Below, piece after piece: positions 8,116 to 17,083 of a DNA stretch of 64,000 nt; position 1 is the stretch's first letter; each line of letters opens with the position of its first letter. A model generated the notes under the pieces. The model saw nothing but the letters and a program-made list of their open reading frames with translations, did no database searches and was not told the origin of the DNA. The translations under genes were made by a program, and so were the position numbers. The stretch is from Planotetraspora sp. A-T 1434 (GTDB taxonomy: Bacteria > Actinomycetota > Actinomycetes > Streptosporangiales > Streptosporangiaceae). The stretch covers positions 124,001-188,000 of the forward strand of contig NZ_JAOEGB010000002.1 of the NCBI RefSeq assembly GCF_025420585.1, written 5' to 3'.

Positions 8116-10998
8116 ATGGCGCGAACGACCCAAAAGGCTTTGATCGGGCGTTCGGGAGAGCTTGATCGGCTCCTGGGCGTGCTTGACGCCGCCGCCGAGG
8201 GGCTCGCCGGGGTGGCACTCGTGGGCGGGGACGCCGGGATCGGCAAGACCCGGCTCGTCACGGAGCTGTGCCACCACGCCCAGGGGCGGGGGTTCGTCAC
8301 GCTGGTGGGCCAGTGCGCCGAGCTCGGCGACGCCCTGCCGTACCTGCCGCTCGCGGACGCCCTGCGCGGCGCGGCGGCCGCCTCGGGCAACCCCATCGGC
8401 GCGGCGGTGGGCGCGAGGCCGGTGCTGCAGCGCCTGCTGCCGGGAGGAGACTCCGGACCTGCCGAGGCGGCGACCGGCGCGCTCGCGCAGCAGCGGCTGT
8501 TCGGCTCGGTGCTCGACATGCTGTCGGAGGTGGCCGGCGACTGCCCGGTGCTGTTCGTCTTCGAGGACCTGCACTGGGCCGACCGCTCCACGCGTGACCT
8601 GCTCGTCTTCCTCACCCGCATGCTGCAGCGCGAGCGAGTCTTCCTCGTGGGGACCTACCGGACCGACGACCTGCACCGGCGCCACCCGTTGCGCCCGGTC
8701 CTGGCCGAGCTGAACCGGCTTCCACTTGTCACCGCCGTCGAGCTGGCCCCGCTGGCCAACCACGAGATGGCCGAATACCTGTCCACGCTGAGCGAGACCG
8801 ACGGCGGCGTGATCGGCGAGGTGATCGGCGGGGTGGTGGAGCGCGCCGGGGGCAACCCGTTCTTCGCCGAGGAGTTGCTGGCCGCGTCCGCCGACTGCCG
8901 TCGCGTCCCGGGCACGCTGGCGGACCTCCTGCTCGCCCGCGTGGAGGCGCTGCCGGACACGGCCCGGCAGGTGCTGCGGGTCGCGGCCGTGGCGGGCCGC
9001 CGGGTGGGCCACGACCTGCTCCGGGACGCCACGCGCCTCAGCGACCTCCCCCTGGAGGACGCGCTGCGCGAGATCGTGTCCCGCGGGCTGCTGACGACGA
9101 GCACGGACGGCTACGCCTTCCGGCACGCTCTGCTGCAGGAGGCGGTCTACGACGACCTGCTTCCCGGCGAGCGGACCCGGCTGCACGCGGCGTTCGCGGA
9201 GCTGCTGGCCGCGCGTGGCGGCTCGCCCGCCGAGCTGGCCCACCACTACCTGGCGAGCCACGACCTGCCCAGCGCCCTCAGGGCCTCGGTGGAGGCGGCC
9301 CGGCTCGCGGTCGAGCTGGGCGCGCCCGCCGAGGCGCACCGGCACTTCGAGCGGGCGCTCGAGGTGTGGGACCAGGTGCCCGCGGCCGAGGAGGTGGCCG
9401 GCGAGCCGCGGGCGCGGCTGGCGCTGGCGAGCTCGGCGGCGGCCGCCGAGAGCGGCGACTACCATCGGGCGATATCCCAGCTCAGGCTACTGCGCCGGCT
9501 GGCCGGCGACCCGCTCCTCATCGCGGAGACCGACGAGCGGCTGGCCTACTACCTCGCGGACGCGAACGACGACGCGCCGGGGATGACGGCGGCCGCCCAA
9601 GAGGCGGTGGAGCTCGCGCCGGAGAGCCCCCTGCTGGCCAGGGCTCTCGCCACCCAGGCGCGGGCCCTGTGGTGGAACTACCGCGTCGAGGAGGCCACCG
9701 CCGTGGCCACCCGCGCGCTGGAGGTCGCGCGCGCGACCGGCGCGAGGGACGCCGAGACGAGCGCGCTGGTCTCGCTCGCGCTCTTCGAGGAGGCCACGGG
9801 CACAGCCGAGCACGCCCAGGAGCTACTGGCCCGCGCCATCCGGCAGCCGTCGGGCGACCTGTCCATCGACATGCGGGCCCACTTCAACCACGCGCGCCTG
9901 CAGTACGAGCAGGGGCATCTGGAGGCGGCGGCCCGGACGGCGGGAGAGGGCGTACGGCTGGCCCGCGAGACCGGCCTCACCTGGAGCACCTACGGCACGG
10001 ACCTGCGGTTCCTCTACTACCTGGTGCATTACGCGAAGGGCGACTGGGGCAGGGCGGAGCGGCTGGGGGCCGAGTTCGGCATCCGGGTCGGCACCAAGGC
10101 CGAGGCCTGCCTGTCGTCATTCGCGCTGTTCGTGGAGGTGGGCAGGGGACGGCCGATGGCGGACGAGCGGCTGAAGTGGCTCTCCCCCTTCCTGTCCGAC
10201 GAGCTCGTGGCCTACATGGCCCGCGGCATGGCCGCCGAGCAGGCGCTCTGGCGCGGCGACCCCGCCACGGCCCTCGACCACGTCACCGCGATCCTGGACG
10301 TGCTGGAGCCGTTCGACCCCGGCGTGATCCGGATCGCCGCCACAGGGCTGTGGGCCCTCGCCGACCAGCGGCACGACCAGCGGCACGACCAGGGACGCGA
10401 CCGGCTGCGGGAGGGCGGCGACCTGCTGGAAAGGGCCCGCTGGGCGGCGGCCAACGGCCCGTCCGGCCCGCGCGCCGAGCTCGGCCCCGAGGGGCGCGCG
10501 TGGCTGGCCCGCGCCGAGGCGGAGTGGCAGCGGGCGTGCGGCACGGCGGCCCCGGAGGTGTGGCGGAAGGCCACGGACGCCTTCGGCTTCGGCTTCGTCT
10601 ACGAGGAGGCCCGGTCACGGTGGCGGCTGGCGGAGGCCCTGCTCGAAGCGGGCGACCGTGAGGCGGCGCACGCGGAGTGGATGAAGGCGGCGAAGGTCGC
10701 CGACGAACTGGAGGCGGAGCCGTTCCGGGCCGCCCTGGACGAGCTGGGCCGCCGGGCCCGGTTCGTAGACGGCGCCGCCACCGATGTCCTGAGCGGCCTG
10801 ACCGGCCGGGAGCGGGAGGTGCTCACGCACGTCGCGGCGGGCCTACCTAACCGGAGGATCGGCGAGCTGCTGTTCATTTCACAGAAGACCGTCAGCGTGC
10901 ACGTCTCGAACATTCTGGCCAAGCTGGGCGTGGCCACCCGCACGCAGGCGGCGGCGATCGCCCACCAGGAGGGGTTGCATGCGGCTGATGACGCTTGA
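8116..10998 (+). CDS. LuxR family ATPase-containing transcriptional regulator (LAL type)
   Basis: About 960 residues. An N-terminal STAND/AAA domain opens with LIGRSGELDRLLGVL and the P-loop GGDAGIGKTRL; a Walker B-like VLFVFEDLHWAD follows. The middle is a long TPR-like helical region (repeated EAARLAVELG-type helices). The C-terminus is a LuxR HTH: LTGREREVLTHVAAGLPNRR, then ELLFISQKTVSVHVSNILAK. Such regulators bind ATP and an effector and activate nearby operons. The start is uncertain: ATG 8116 has its purine stretch too close (GAGGG ends 2 nt before), and GTG 8083 would add 11 residues. It overlaps the cupin gene by 20 bp, so it may control or be co-expressed with it. Confidence 0.85.
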   Translation: MARTTQKALIGRSGELDRLLGVLDAAAEGLAGVALVGGDAGIGKTRLVTELCHHAQGRGFVTLVGQCAELGDALPYLPLADALRGAAAASGNPIGAAVGARPVLQRLLPGGDSGPAEAATGALAQQRLFGSVLDMLSEVAGDCPVLFVFEDLHWADRSTRDLLVFLTRMLQRERVFLVGTYRTDDLHRRHPLRPVLAELNRLPLVTAVELAPLANHEMAEYLSTLSETDGGVIGEVIGGVVERAGGNPFFAEELLAASADCRRVPGTLADLLLARVEALPDTARQVLRVAAVAGRRVGHDLLRDATRLSDLPLEDALREIVSRGLLTTSTDGYAFRHALLQEAVYDDLLPGERTRLHAAFAELLAARGGSPAELAHHYLASHDLPSALRASVEAARLAVELGAPAEAHRHFERALEVWDQVPAAEEVAGEPRARLALASSAAAAESGDYHRAISQLRLLRRLAGDPLLIAETDERLAYYLADANDDAPGMTAAAQEAVELAPESPLLARALATQARALWWNYRVEEATAVATRALEVARATGARDAETSALVSLALFEEATGTAEHAQELLARAIRQPSGDLSIDMRAHFNHARLQYEQGHLEAAARTAGEGVRLARETGLTWSTYGTDLRFLYYLVHYAKGDWGRAERLGAEFGIRVGTKAEACLSSFALFVEVGRGRPMADERLKWLSPFLSDELVAYMARGMAAEQALWRGDPATALDHVTAILDVLEPFDPGVIRIAATGLWALADQRHDQRHDQGRDRLREGGDLLERARWAAANGPSGPRAELGPEGRAWLARAEAEWQRACGTAAPEVWRKATDAFGFGFVYEEARSRWRLAEALLEAGDREAAHAEWMKAAKVADELEAEPFRAALDELGRRARFVDGAATDVLSGLTGREREVLTHVAAGLPNRRIGELLFISQKTVSVHVSNILAKLGVATRTQAAAIAHQEGLHAADDA

Positions 10999-11620
10999 CG
11001 CGTATCCGGACGGGCCGTCCGTCGAGGCCCGGAGCGAGGCCGAGGCGCTGGAGGTGGCGGGCCGGGCCTTCACCGGCCCCGAGCCGGTCATCGCGCTGGA
11101 GGACGGCAGGAAGCGGTTCGTCCGCCGTGACGTGTCGGGCGCGTTCGTGTCGATCGAGGAGCGGCCCCCCGTGGCCGAGGCGCTCGACCTGCTGCCGCAC
11201 CCTGAGGGCGGCTGGTTCCGGGAGACGTGGCGCTCGCCGGTGACGTTCGAGCCGCCCGGCTACGGCGGCGTACGGCACAGCGCGACGGGGATCTACTTCC
11301 TGCTCGGCCCGGGTGAGGAGTCGGTCTGGCACGTGGTGCGCGGCGACGAGGTGTGGCTGTGGCATCGGGGCGGCCCGCTCACCCTGGTCCTGGGCGGCGA
11401 CGGCGACGTGCCCGGCCGCGAGTCGGTGATCACACTCGGCCCCGGCGTGGAGCACGGCCAGGTGCCGCAGGCGCTGGTCCCGGCCGGGGTCTGGCAGTCC
11501 GCCCGGCCGGCGGGCCCGGAGGCGGTCCTGGTGAGCTGCGTGGTCTCCCCCGGCTTCGACTTCGCCGACTTCCGCGCGGTGGGCGGACCCTCGCAGAGCT
11601 CAGCGGAAAATACTGTGTAA
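10979..11620 (+). CDS. Cupin, DUF985 family
   Basis: 213 residues. After an N-terminal extension of about 60 residues, the DUF985 cupin signature appears: LDLLPHPEGGWFRETWRSP, SATGIYFLLGPGEESVWHVV, and DEVWLWHRGGPLTLVL. DUF985 proteins are single-domain cupins of unknown substrate. The extension (LDAYPDGPSVEARSEAEALE) is not part of the usual domain and I do not recognise it. Start choices are ATG 10979 or ATG 10988; both lie within the end of the LuxR gene, so expression is probably coupled to it. Confidence 0.8.
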   Translation: MRLMTLDAYPDGPSVEARSEAEALEVAGRAFTGPEPVIALEDGRKRFVRRDVSGAFVSIEERPPVAEALDLLPHPEGGWFRETWRSPVTFEPPGYGGVRHSATGIYFLLGPGEESVWHVVRGDEVWLWHRGGPLTLVLGGDGDVPGRESVITLGPGVEHGQVPQALVPAGVWQSARPAGPEAVLVSCVVSPGFDFADFRAVGGPSQSSAENTV

Positions 11621-11651
11621 GCGAGACGCCAGACAGCAAGGAGGTCAAACG

Positions 11652-13157
11652 GTGACCCGGCAGATCGTTTCCGTCGTCGGCGGCAAGGACGCACCTTCGG
11701 GGCTGCTGTACGAGTCGATCAATCCCGCGCGGCCCGCGGAGACCGTGGCGGCCGTCCACCTCGCCGACGCGGACACGTTCGCGGGCGCGTGCCGCACGGC
11801 CGCCGCCGCGCAGCGGGAGTGGGCGCGCGTCCCGGCCCCGGTGCGCGGCCGGGTGATCGCGTCGATCGGCCGGCTGGTCGAGGCGAACACCGAGACGCTG
11901 GCCCGGCTGGTCACCGAGGAGATCGGCAAGCCGTACACCGAGGCGCTGGGCGAGGTCCGGGAGATCGTCGACACCTGCGACTTCTTCCTCGGCGAGGGCC
12001 GCCGCCTCTACGGCCAGACGGTCCCGTCGGAGATGCCGGACAAGAGCCTGTTCACGTTCCGCGTCCCGGTCGGGGTCGCGGCGATCATCACAGCGGGCAA
12101 CTTCCCGGTGGCCGTCCCCTCGTGGTACCTCGTGCCGGCCCTCCTGTGCGGCAACGCGGTGGTCTGGAAGCCCGCCGAGTACGCCGCGGCCTCGGCCCAC
12201 GCCCTCTACCGGCTGTTCGCGGCGGCCGGGCTGCCGGACGGCGTGCTCGGCATCGTCTTCGCCGACGGCCCGCAGACCTACGAGGGACTCGACCGCGCGC
12301 TGGCCGAGGGCACCGTGCAGAAGGTCGGCTTCACCGGTTCGAGCGCCGTCGGCCGGGCCATCGGCGAGCTGTGCGGCCGCCACCTCCAGTCGCCGTGCCT
12401 GGAGCTGGGCGGCAAGAACCCGATGGTCGTCATGCCCGACGCCGACCTCGACCTCGCCGTCGAGGGCGCTCTGTTCGCCGGGTTCGGTACGGCCGGCCAG
12501 CGGTGCACGTCGCTCGGCACCGTCATCGCACACGAGGACGTCCACGACGAGTTCCTCAGCAGGTTCGCGGAAGCCGTACGGAACGCGAAGATCGGCGACC
12601 CGAACGGCGACGTGCTGTACGGCCCGCTGCTCGACCGCAAGTTCGCCGAGCGCTACGAGGACTATCTGACCTGGATCGAGCCGCACCACACCGTGCTACC
12701 CGGTCCGACCGGCCGGATCGACGGCGACGGCCTTTACTACCACCCCGTGATCGTGGACGGCGTGCGCGCCGATGACCGGCTCTTCCTGGAGGAGACGTTC
12801 GGCCCGATCGTCGGCGTGACGACGTTCCGCACGCTCGACGAGGCGATCGAGCTGGCCAACCGGCCCGGGTACGGGCTGTCGTCGTCGATCTACACGACCG
12901 ACCCGGCGGCGGCCTTCCGCTTCCGGGCCGGGGTCTCGGCCGGCATGGTGAGCGTCAACAACTCGACGTCGGGCGCCGAGGCCCACCTGCCGTTCGGCGG
13001 CAACGGCAGGTCGGGCAACGGCAGCCGGCAGAGCGGGATCTGGGTGCTCGACCAGTTCACCCGCTGGCAGGCGCTGAACTGGGACTACTCGGGCCGCCTC
13101 CAGAAGGCCCAGATGGACGTGGCCGAGATCACGCCCGACCTGGGCTTCCGCCTTTAG
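11652..13157 (+). CDS. NAD(P)-dependent aldehyde dehydrogenase
   Basis: 501 residues, the usual length of the family. The catalytic Glu is in LELGGKNPMVV and the nucleophilic Cys in GTAGQRCTSLG; the cofactor-binding GFTGSSAVGR and the C-terminal SSIYTTDPAAAF and PFGGNGRSGNG segments are present. It oxidises an aldehyde to an acid; the substrate cannot be told from sequence, although the general pattern is close to semialdehyde dehydrogenases. GTG 11652 is preceded by a perfect AAGGAGGT at 11638-11645. Its TAG overlaps the TAA of the convergent protease gene by 2 bp (TTAG at 13154-13157), so no terminator fits between them. Confidence 0.9.
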   Translation: MTRQIVSVVGGKDAPSGLLYESINPARPAETVAAVHLADADTFAGACRTAAAAQREWARVPAPVRGRVIASIGRLVEANTETLARLVTEEIGKPYTEALGEVREIVDTCDFFLGEGRRLYGQTVPSEMPDKSLFTFRVPVGVAAIITAGNFPVAVPSWYLVPALLCGNAVVWKPAEYAAASAHALYRLFAAAGLPDGVLGIVFADGPQTYEGLDRALAEGTVQKVGFTGSSAVGRAIGELCGRHLQSPCLELGGKNPMVVMPDADLDLAVEGALFAGFGTAGQRCTSLGTVIAHEDVHDEFLSRFAEAVRNAKIGDPNGDVLYGPLLDRKFAERYEDYLTWIEPHHTVLPGPTGRIDGDGLYYHPVIVDGVRADDRLFLEETFGPIVGVTTFRTLDEAIELANRPGYGLSSSIYTTDPAAAFRFRAGVSAGMVSVNNSTSGAEAHLPFGGNGRSGNGSRQSGIWVLDQFTRWQALNWDYSGRLQKAQMDVAEITPDLGFRL

Positions 13158-16100
13158 AGGTTGTCCGGGCCGCGGCGGCCGTCGTAGCCGAGCAGCCGCA
13201 TGGCCACCTCGGGGTCCATCGCCGCCGCGAGGAGCTGGGCGCGCTCGGCCGCCCGGTCCCTTGCCTCCTCGGCCTGCCTTCGGCCGGACTGGTGGCTGCG
13301 GACGACGAGGATCGCGACGGCGATGCCGCCGATCACCGCGATGAGCGCGACGACGAGAAGGAGCGCGACGCCCGCCGACACTCCCGGCGCCGCGGCGGCG
13401 TCCTCACCGCCACCGCCACCGATGACCGCCACGCCCAGCAGGACGAACAGCACCAGGGCGACGGCGCCGCCGACGAGCGCCCACAGCATGCCGTACGACC
13501 TCTTCTGGGCCCGCGGCGGCATGCTGGGCGGGGGCGGCGGGGGCGGCGCGCCGTTCCAGGGGACGAAGTCCGGCTGGTGGACCACGTGCCCGTTGCCCAC
13601 GTGGGACGGCACGTGCGGCGGCGGGGGCTGCGCGTGTAGTCCCTGAGGCTGCGCGTGTAGTCCTTGCGGCTGCGCGTGTAGTCCTTGCGGCTGCGCCGGG
13701 GCGAAGACGGGCGCCTGGCCGCCGGCGGGCGCGACCACGACCGACGGCTCCAGCTCCAGCACGCGGGAGGCGGGGACCGGCAGCTCGACCGGGACCTCGC
13801 TGTGGCCGCGGTGCGCCTCCGCCGCGGCCACGTGGTATGCCTCGATCTCCTCGTAGAACTCGTCGGCGTTGTAGATCGTGCCGTCGATCAGCGGCCCGTG
13901 GCGGCCCTCGATGACCGCGACGACGTCGTCGCCGTTGAGCGTCTTGTGGTGTTCGAGTGCGTGGGCGACCGACAGCACGGCGCGCCGGTTCTCCCTGAGC
14001 AGCTCGGCGGTCTTCTCCAGGAGCTGGGCGAGGTTGAACTCGATCCGCTCCGGCAGCATGTCGGGCACCATCTCGTCGCGCTTGCCCGAGGGAGTCCCGG
14101 TGAAGCCGGCGCCGCCGCCGGCGCCGGGCAGATGGGCCGCCTTACCCTCGCGGAGTCCGAGATCCTGGAGCGCCGGCAGCGAGGCCACGCCGATGCCCAT
14201 GCCCCAGTGGGCCTCCATCAGCCCGGTCAGCATGGTGGCCGACTGGAGGTCGCCGGACACGCCGGACGAGTTGTCCTCGCTGAAGAACATCCGCTCGCCG
14301 GCGAGCGAGGCGAGGGAGACCATGATGTCGGCCTCGTACTCCGACTTCCACCGGGTGAACTGGTCCTCGGGCTTGATGCTCGCCACCATGCCGAGGTAGT
14401 CGGCGCCCTTCTCGATCGTGGCGAGATCGATCTCCAGGTGGTGGCGGGTGCGGTAGGCCACGACCGCGTGACACGCCTCGTGCACGGCCACCGCGTGCCG
14501 CTCGCGCTCGATGTACTCGACGTCCTCGGGCGGCCCGAGCTGCTTGAGCCGCTTGGCCCGCATCACGTCGGACCAGGTGATGACCTCGCGGCCGTCGCGG
14601 ATCGCGGTGATCAGCGACTCGTTGACCATGTCCTTGATCGTCGCGCCCGTGGCGTACGGCGTGATCGTGGCGAGCTTGTCGATCTGCTCGTCGGTCAGCT
14701 CGTGCCGGACCTTGTCGAAGTAGCCCTTGTACGTCCGGATCCGGCCGGCCTTGGACGGGTAGCCGACCTTGTAGATGCGGTCGATGCGGCCGGGCCGGAG
14801 CAGGGCCTCGTCGAGGGCCTCCGGCAGGTTGGTCGCCATCATGATCAGGATGCGGTACTTCGGCGGCGGCTTGGGCCGCATGCCGAGGAGCCGCCGAACG
14901 TACCGGTTGACGAACCCACGCGGCTTCTTCAGGCCGGAGATCTCCGTGAGCAGCGACTCCAGCGTCCCCATGCCGCCACCGCCGCCGCCCATGCCCGCGC
15001 CGTACACGATGCGGTTGACGAAGGCGCCCGTCTTCGAGACGGGCGCCGGCGCGGCGGGCTCTGCCGAACGCTGCCCGAGCACGCGGCGGGTGTGCGGGTC
15101 GAGGTAGGCGAAGCCGTTGCACCCGGCGTTCTCGAACGGCGCTGGGACGGCACGGCCCCAGCCGCCGGGGCCGCCCTGCGCGAGCGCGCCGCGGTTGCCG
15201 AGCGAGTCGGCCTCGTCGAAGAAGACGATCACCCCGCCGTAGCGGAGGGCCAGCTTGCGGAGCTTGCGGAAGAGCGACTTGACCTTCAGCACGCCGACGC
15301 CGAAGAACATGTTGATGAACGCGCCCGGATCAACGAAGACGTACGGCTTGCCGGTCGAGCCCGCCACCGCCTCGGCCATCAGGGTCTTGCCGGTGCCGGG
15401 CGGCCCCCACAGCAGGATGCCGCTGGGCACGTAGCCGCCCTTGGCCTCGATCTCGTCGGGCTTCTCCAGGAAGACGATGTTCTCCTTGACCCGCTCGATC
15501 ACGTGGTCCTGTCCCCACACGTCCGAGAAGCGGGTCTTGATGTCATCCGGGAAGTAGACGTCGACACCGCCGCGCGACAGGAACCAGAAGATCGCCACGA
15601 ACTGCAGCACGCCGACCAGCATGATCATCACGATCTGCAGGAACGTGGGGAGGTATCCCCAGACCGTGGCGGGCACGTTGAACAGCGCTTCGAGGGGCGA
15701 CGTCTTCTGCAGCCTGGCGAGCACGAGCGCGATGACGACGATCCACACGAGCCACTTGATCGCCCGGGCGAGGCGGAACCGGTTCCAGTCGTTGAACCGC
15801 CGGTGCGACCAGCGGTTGAAGCCGCCGAAGACCTTGTGCGTCCAGAACCGGTGGTAGGACGCCGACCGCTCGCTGATCAGGAAGTGCGCCTGCCGCAGCA
15901 CCTCGATCGCCGCCAGCCACAGGATCCACGAGGCGTCCTGATTGGTGTTCACGAAGGCGTCGTGCGCCGAGATGATCCCCGGGGTGGCGGCCATGGTGTT
16001 CCACAGCAGCACGCCGTACGCGATGGCGAGCAGGAGCAGGAACTTCGTCCGGTCCCAGAGGGCCAGTCGCTTGCGGGTCACCGGATCGCGGTCCTCGGGA

Positions 16101-16159
16101 CCTGACCCGGGTTCGCGAAGTCCCTCGGGGTGGTGCTGCGGTGGGAGGGCCGTGCTCAT
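13154..16159 (-). CDS. FtsH-like AAA+ membrane metalloprotease with C-terminal membrane extension
   Basis: 1001 residues. Three N-terminal membrane segments (about 38-57, 133-150, 172-193) precede an AAA+ module: Walker A GPPGTGKT near 253, Walker B VIVFFDEAD near 312, and a second region of homology ATNLPEALDEALLRPGRIDR near 445. About 110 residues, Gly-rich, are inserted between them. The M41 zinc motif is HEACH (HExxH) near 558, with a third ligand candidate Asp in SGDLQSAT near 635. After residue 760 the protein departs from FtsH: a Pro/Gln linker with three AQPQGLH repeats, then two more membrane segments (about 890-911, 925-950). SD AAGGAG lies 8 nt before ATG 16159. It follows a lipoprotein gene by 13 bp, a likely partner. 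Confidence 0.85.
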   Translation of the reverse strand: MSTALPPQHHPEGLREPGSGPEDRDPVTRKRLALWDRTKFLLLLAIAYGVLLWNTMAATPGIISAHDAFVNTNQDASWILWLAAIEVLRQAHFLISERSASYHRFWTHKVFGGFNRWSHRRFNDWNRFRLARAIKWLVWIVVIALVLARLQKTSPLEALFNVPATVWGYLPTFLQIVMIMLVGVLQFVAIFWFLSRGGVDVYFPDDIKTRFSDVWGQDHVIERVKENIVFLEKPDEIEAKGGYVPSGILLWGPPGTGKTLMAEAVAGSTGKPYVFVDPGAFINMFFGVGVLKVKSLFRKLRKLALRYGGVIVFFDEADSLGNRGALAQGGPGGWGRAVPAPFENAGCNGFAYLDPHTRRVLGQRSAEPAAPAPVSKTGAFVNRIVYGAGMGGGGGGMGTLESLLTEISGLKKPRGFVNRYVRRLLGMRPKPPPKYRILIMMATNLPEALDEALLRPGRIDRIYKVGYPSKAGRIRTYKGYFDKVRHELTDEQIDKLATITPYATGATIKDMVNESLITAIRDGREVITWSDVMRAKRLKQLGPPEDVEYIERERHAVAVHEACHAVVAYRTRHHLEIDLATIEKGADYLGMVASIKPEDQFTRWKSEYEADIMVSLASLAGERMFFSEDNSSGVSGDLQSATMLTGLMEAHWGMGIGVASLPALQDLGLREGKAAHLPGAGGGAGFTGTPSGKRDEMVPDMLPERIEFNLAQLLEKTAELLRENRRAVLSVAHALEHHKTLNGDDVVAVIEGRHGPLIDGTIYNADEFYEEIEAYHVAAAEAHRGHSEVPVELPVPASRVLELEPSVVVAPAGGQAPVFAPAQPQGLHAQPQGLHAQPQGLHAQPPPPHVPSHVGNGHVVHQPDFVPWNGAPPPPPPPSMPPRAQKRSYGMLWALVGGAVALVLFVLLGVAVIGGGGGEDAAAAPGVSAGVALLLVVALIAVIGGIAVAILVVRSHQSGRRQAEEARDRAAERAQLLAAAMDPEVAMRLLGYDGRRGPDNL
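13629..13695 (-). repeat. 21-bp tandem repeat in protease linker
   Basis: Three copies of a 21-bp unit encode the heptad Q-P-Q-G-L-H-A in the linker between the protease domain and the C-terminal membrane segments. Unit length preserves frame. Confidence 0.85.
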
Positions 16160-16172
16160 ATGCGGGGCTCCT

Positions 16173-16871
16173 TCATTGGTTGAGGAGTCGCTTCACCTTG
16201 AAGGACTGCGCGATCACGTTGATTTCCCCGGCCCGCTTCCGGTAGCACGTGGCCGAGCAGCGGATGAGCAGGGTGGAGATGTGCGAGCCGTCGGCCGACA
16301 GGTAGGCCGTCTCGTCGAACGTCTGCACCGGGCCGTTGAGCAGGCGGAAGTTGAAGACGCTGCGGACCCCCCGGATTCCGTCGTGGGCGGGCAGCACCTG
16401 GTCGGCGAGCAGTTCGAATTGCTTGAACGGGTTGGCCGCGTCGGCCTCCAGTTGCTGCCGCAGGGTGTCGGGCACCGCCACCGGGAGCCCGATGGAGTTG
16501 CGGAGGACGTTGAGCGAGACCTGGTTCTGCTCGGACTCGCTGAGCTTCTGGACCTTCGCGACGACGAACGGCTGGTCCTCCGCACCGGTCGCGCCGATCA
16601 GCAGGTGGTCGGCGGACGGCCGGGTGTGGGCGTCGAAGGCGACGGTCCAGCTGGCCTGTTTCTGGGCCTGCGCGGCGGCGGACTCCAGGTCGCCGAAGAT
16701 CCTGCTGTCGAGCGACTTCTGGTCGACCTTCCGCCAGCCCGAGGGGACCTTGAAGTAGGTGGCCCCGTCGTCGTCGCGGACATAGGTGAAATCGGACTGT
16801 GCGCAACCGCACAGCAAGGCGGCGGCCACAGCCGCCGCCGCAACCCCGTGCCATACCCGCGATCTCTCCAC
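16173..16871 (-). CDS. Secreted lipoprotein, function unknown
   Basis: About 232 residues. From GTG 16871 the product begins VERSRVWHGVAAAAVAAALL and reaches a lipobox L-C-G-C with the lipidated Cys at residue 23. GGAGG lies 11 nt upstream of this GTG; starting at 16934 would place 21 polar residues ahead of the signal, so I reject it. The mature part (FTYVRDDDGATYFKVPSGWR) looks globular with no motif I recognise. A 13-bp gap to the FtsH-like protease implies an operon, so the lipoprotein may be an extracytoplasmic adaptor or substrate-facing partner of that protease; this is inference. Confidence 0.75.
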   Translation of the reverse strand: MERSRVWHGVAAAAVAAALLCGCAQSDFTYVRDDDGATYFKVPSGWRKVDQKSLDSRIFGDLESAAAQAQKQASWTVAFDAHTRPSADHLLIGATGAEDQPFVVAKVQKLSESEQNQVSLNVLRNSIGLPVAVPDTLRQQLEADAANPFKQFELLADQVLPAHDGIRGVRSVFNFRLLNGPVQTFDETAYLSADGSHISTLLIRCSATCYRKRAGEINVIAQSFKVKRLLNQ

Positions 16872-17083
16872 TAGGGCCCAACCTCCGCTTTGCGGGTCTA
16901 CGAGGTAGTAGTGCCCGTTTTTCGACGTCTCCATATCACGGTAGTTCGGTGATGGCTCGGAAATCTAGACCGAATCTTGGCCGAAGAGTGGCCCTACTTG
17001 TTACACGGGCACCCCTGGCGTCGCGCGGAATAGTTGAGATATCAATAGTTGTTACGAGGAACACATCCGACAGAGGAGACCCG
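16872..17083. promoter_or_regulatory. Divergent promoter region (lipoprotein/pirin)
   Basis: 212 bp between divergent genes, with AT-rich stretches (gatatcaatagttgttac near 17038-17055) upstream of the pirin ribosome-binding site. A small inverted repeat, ATCAC-N9-GTGAT, lies at 16935-16953. I cannot name a regulator. Confidence 0.4.
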
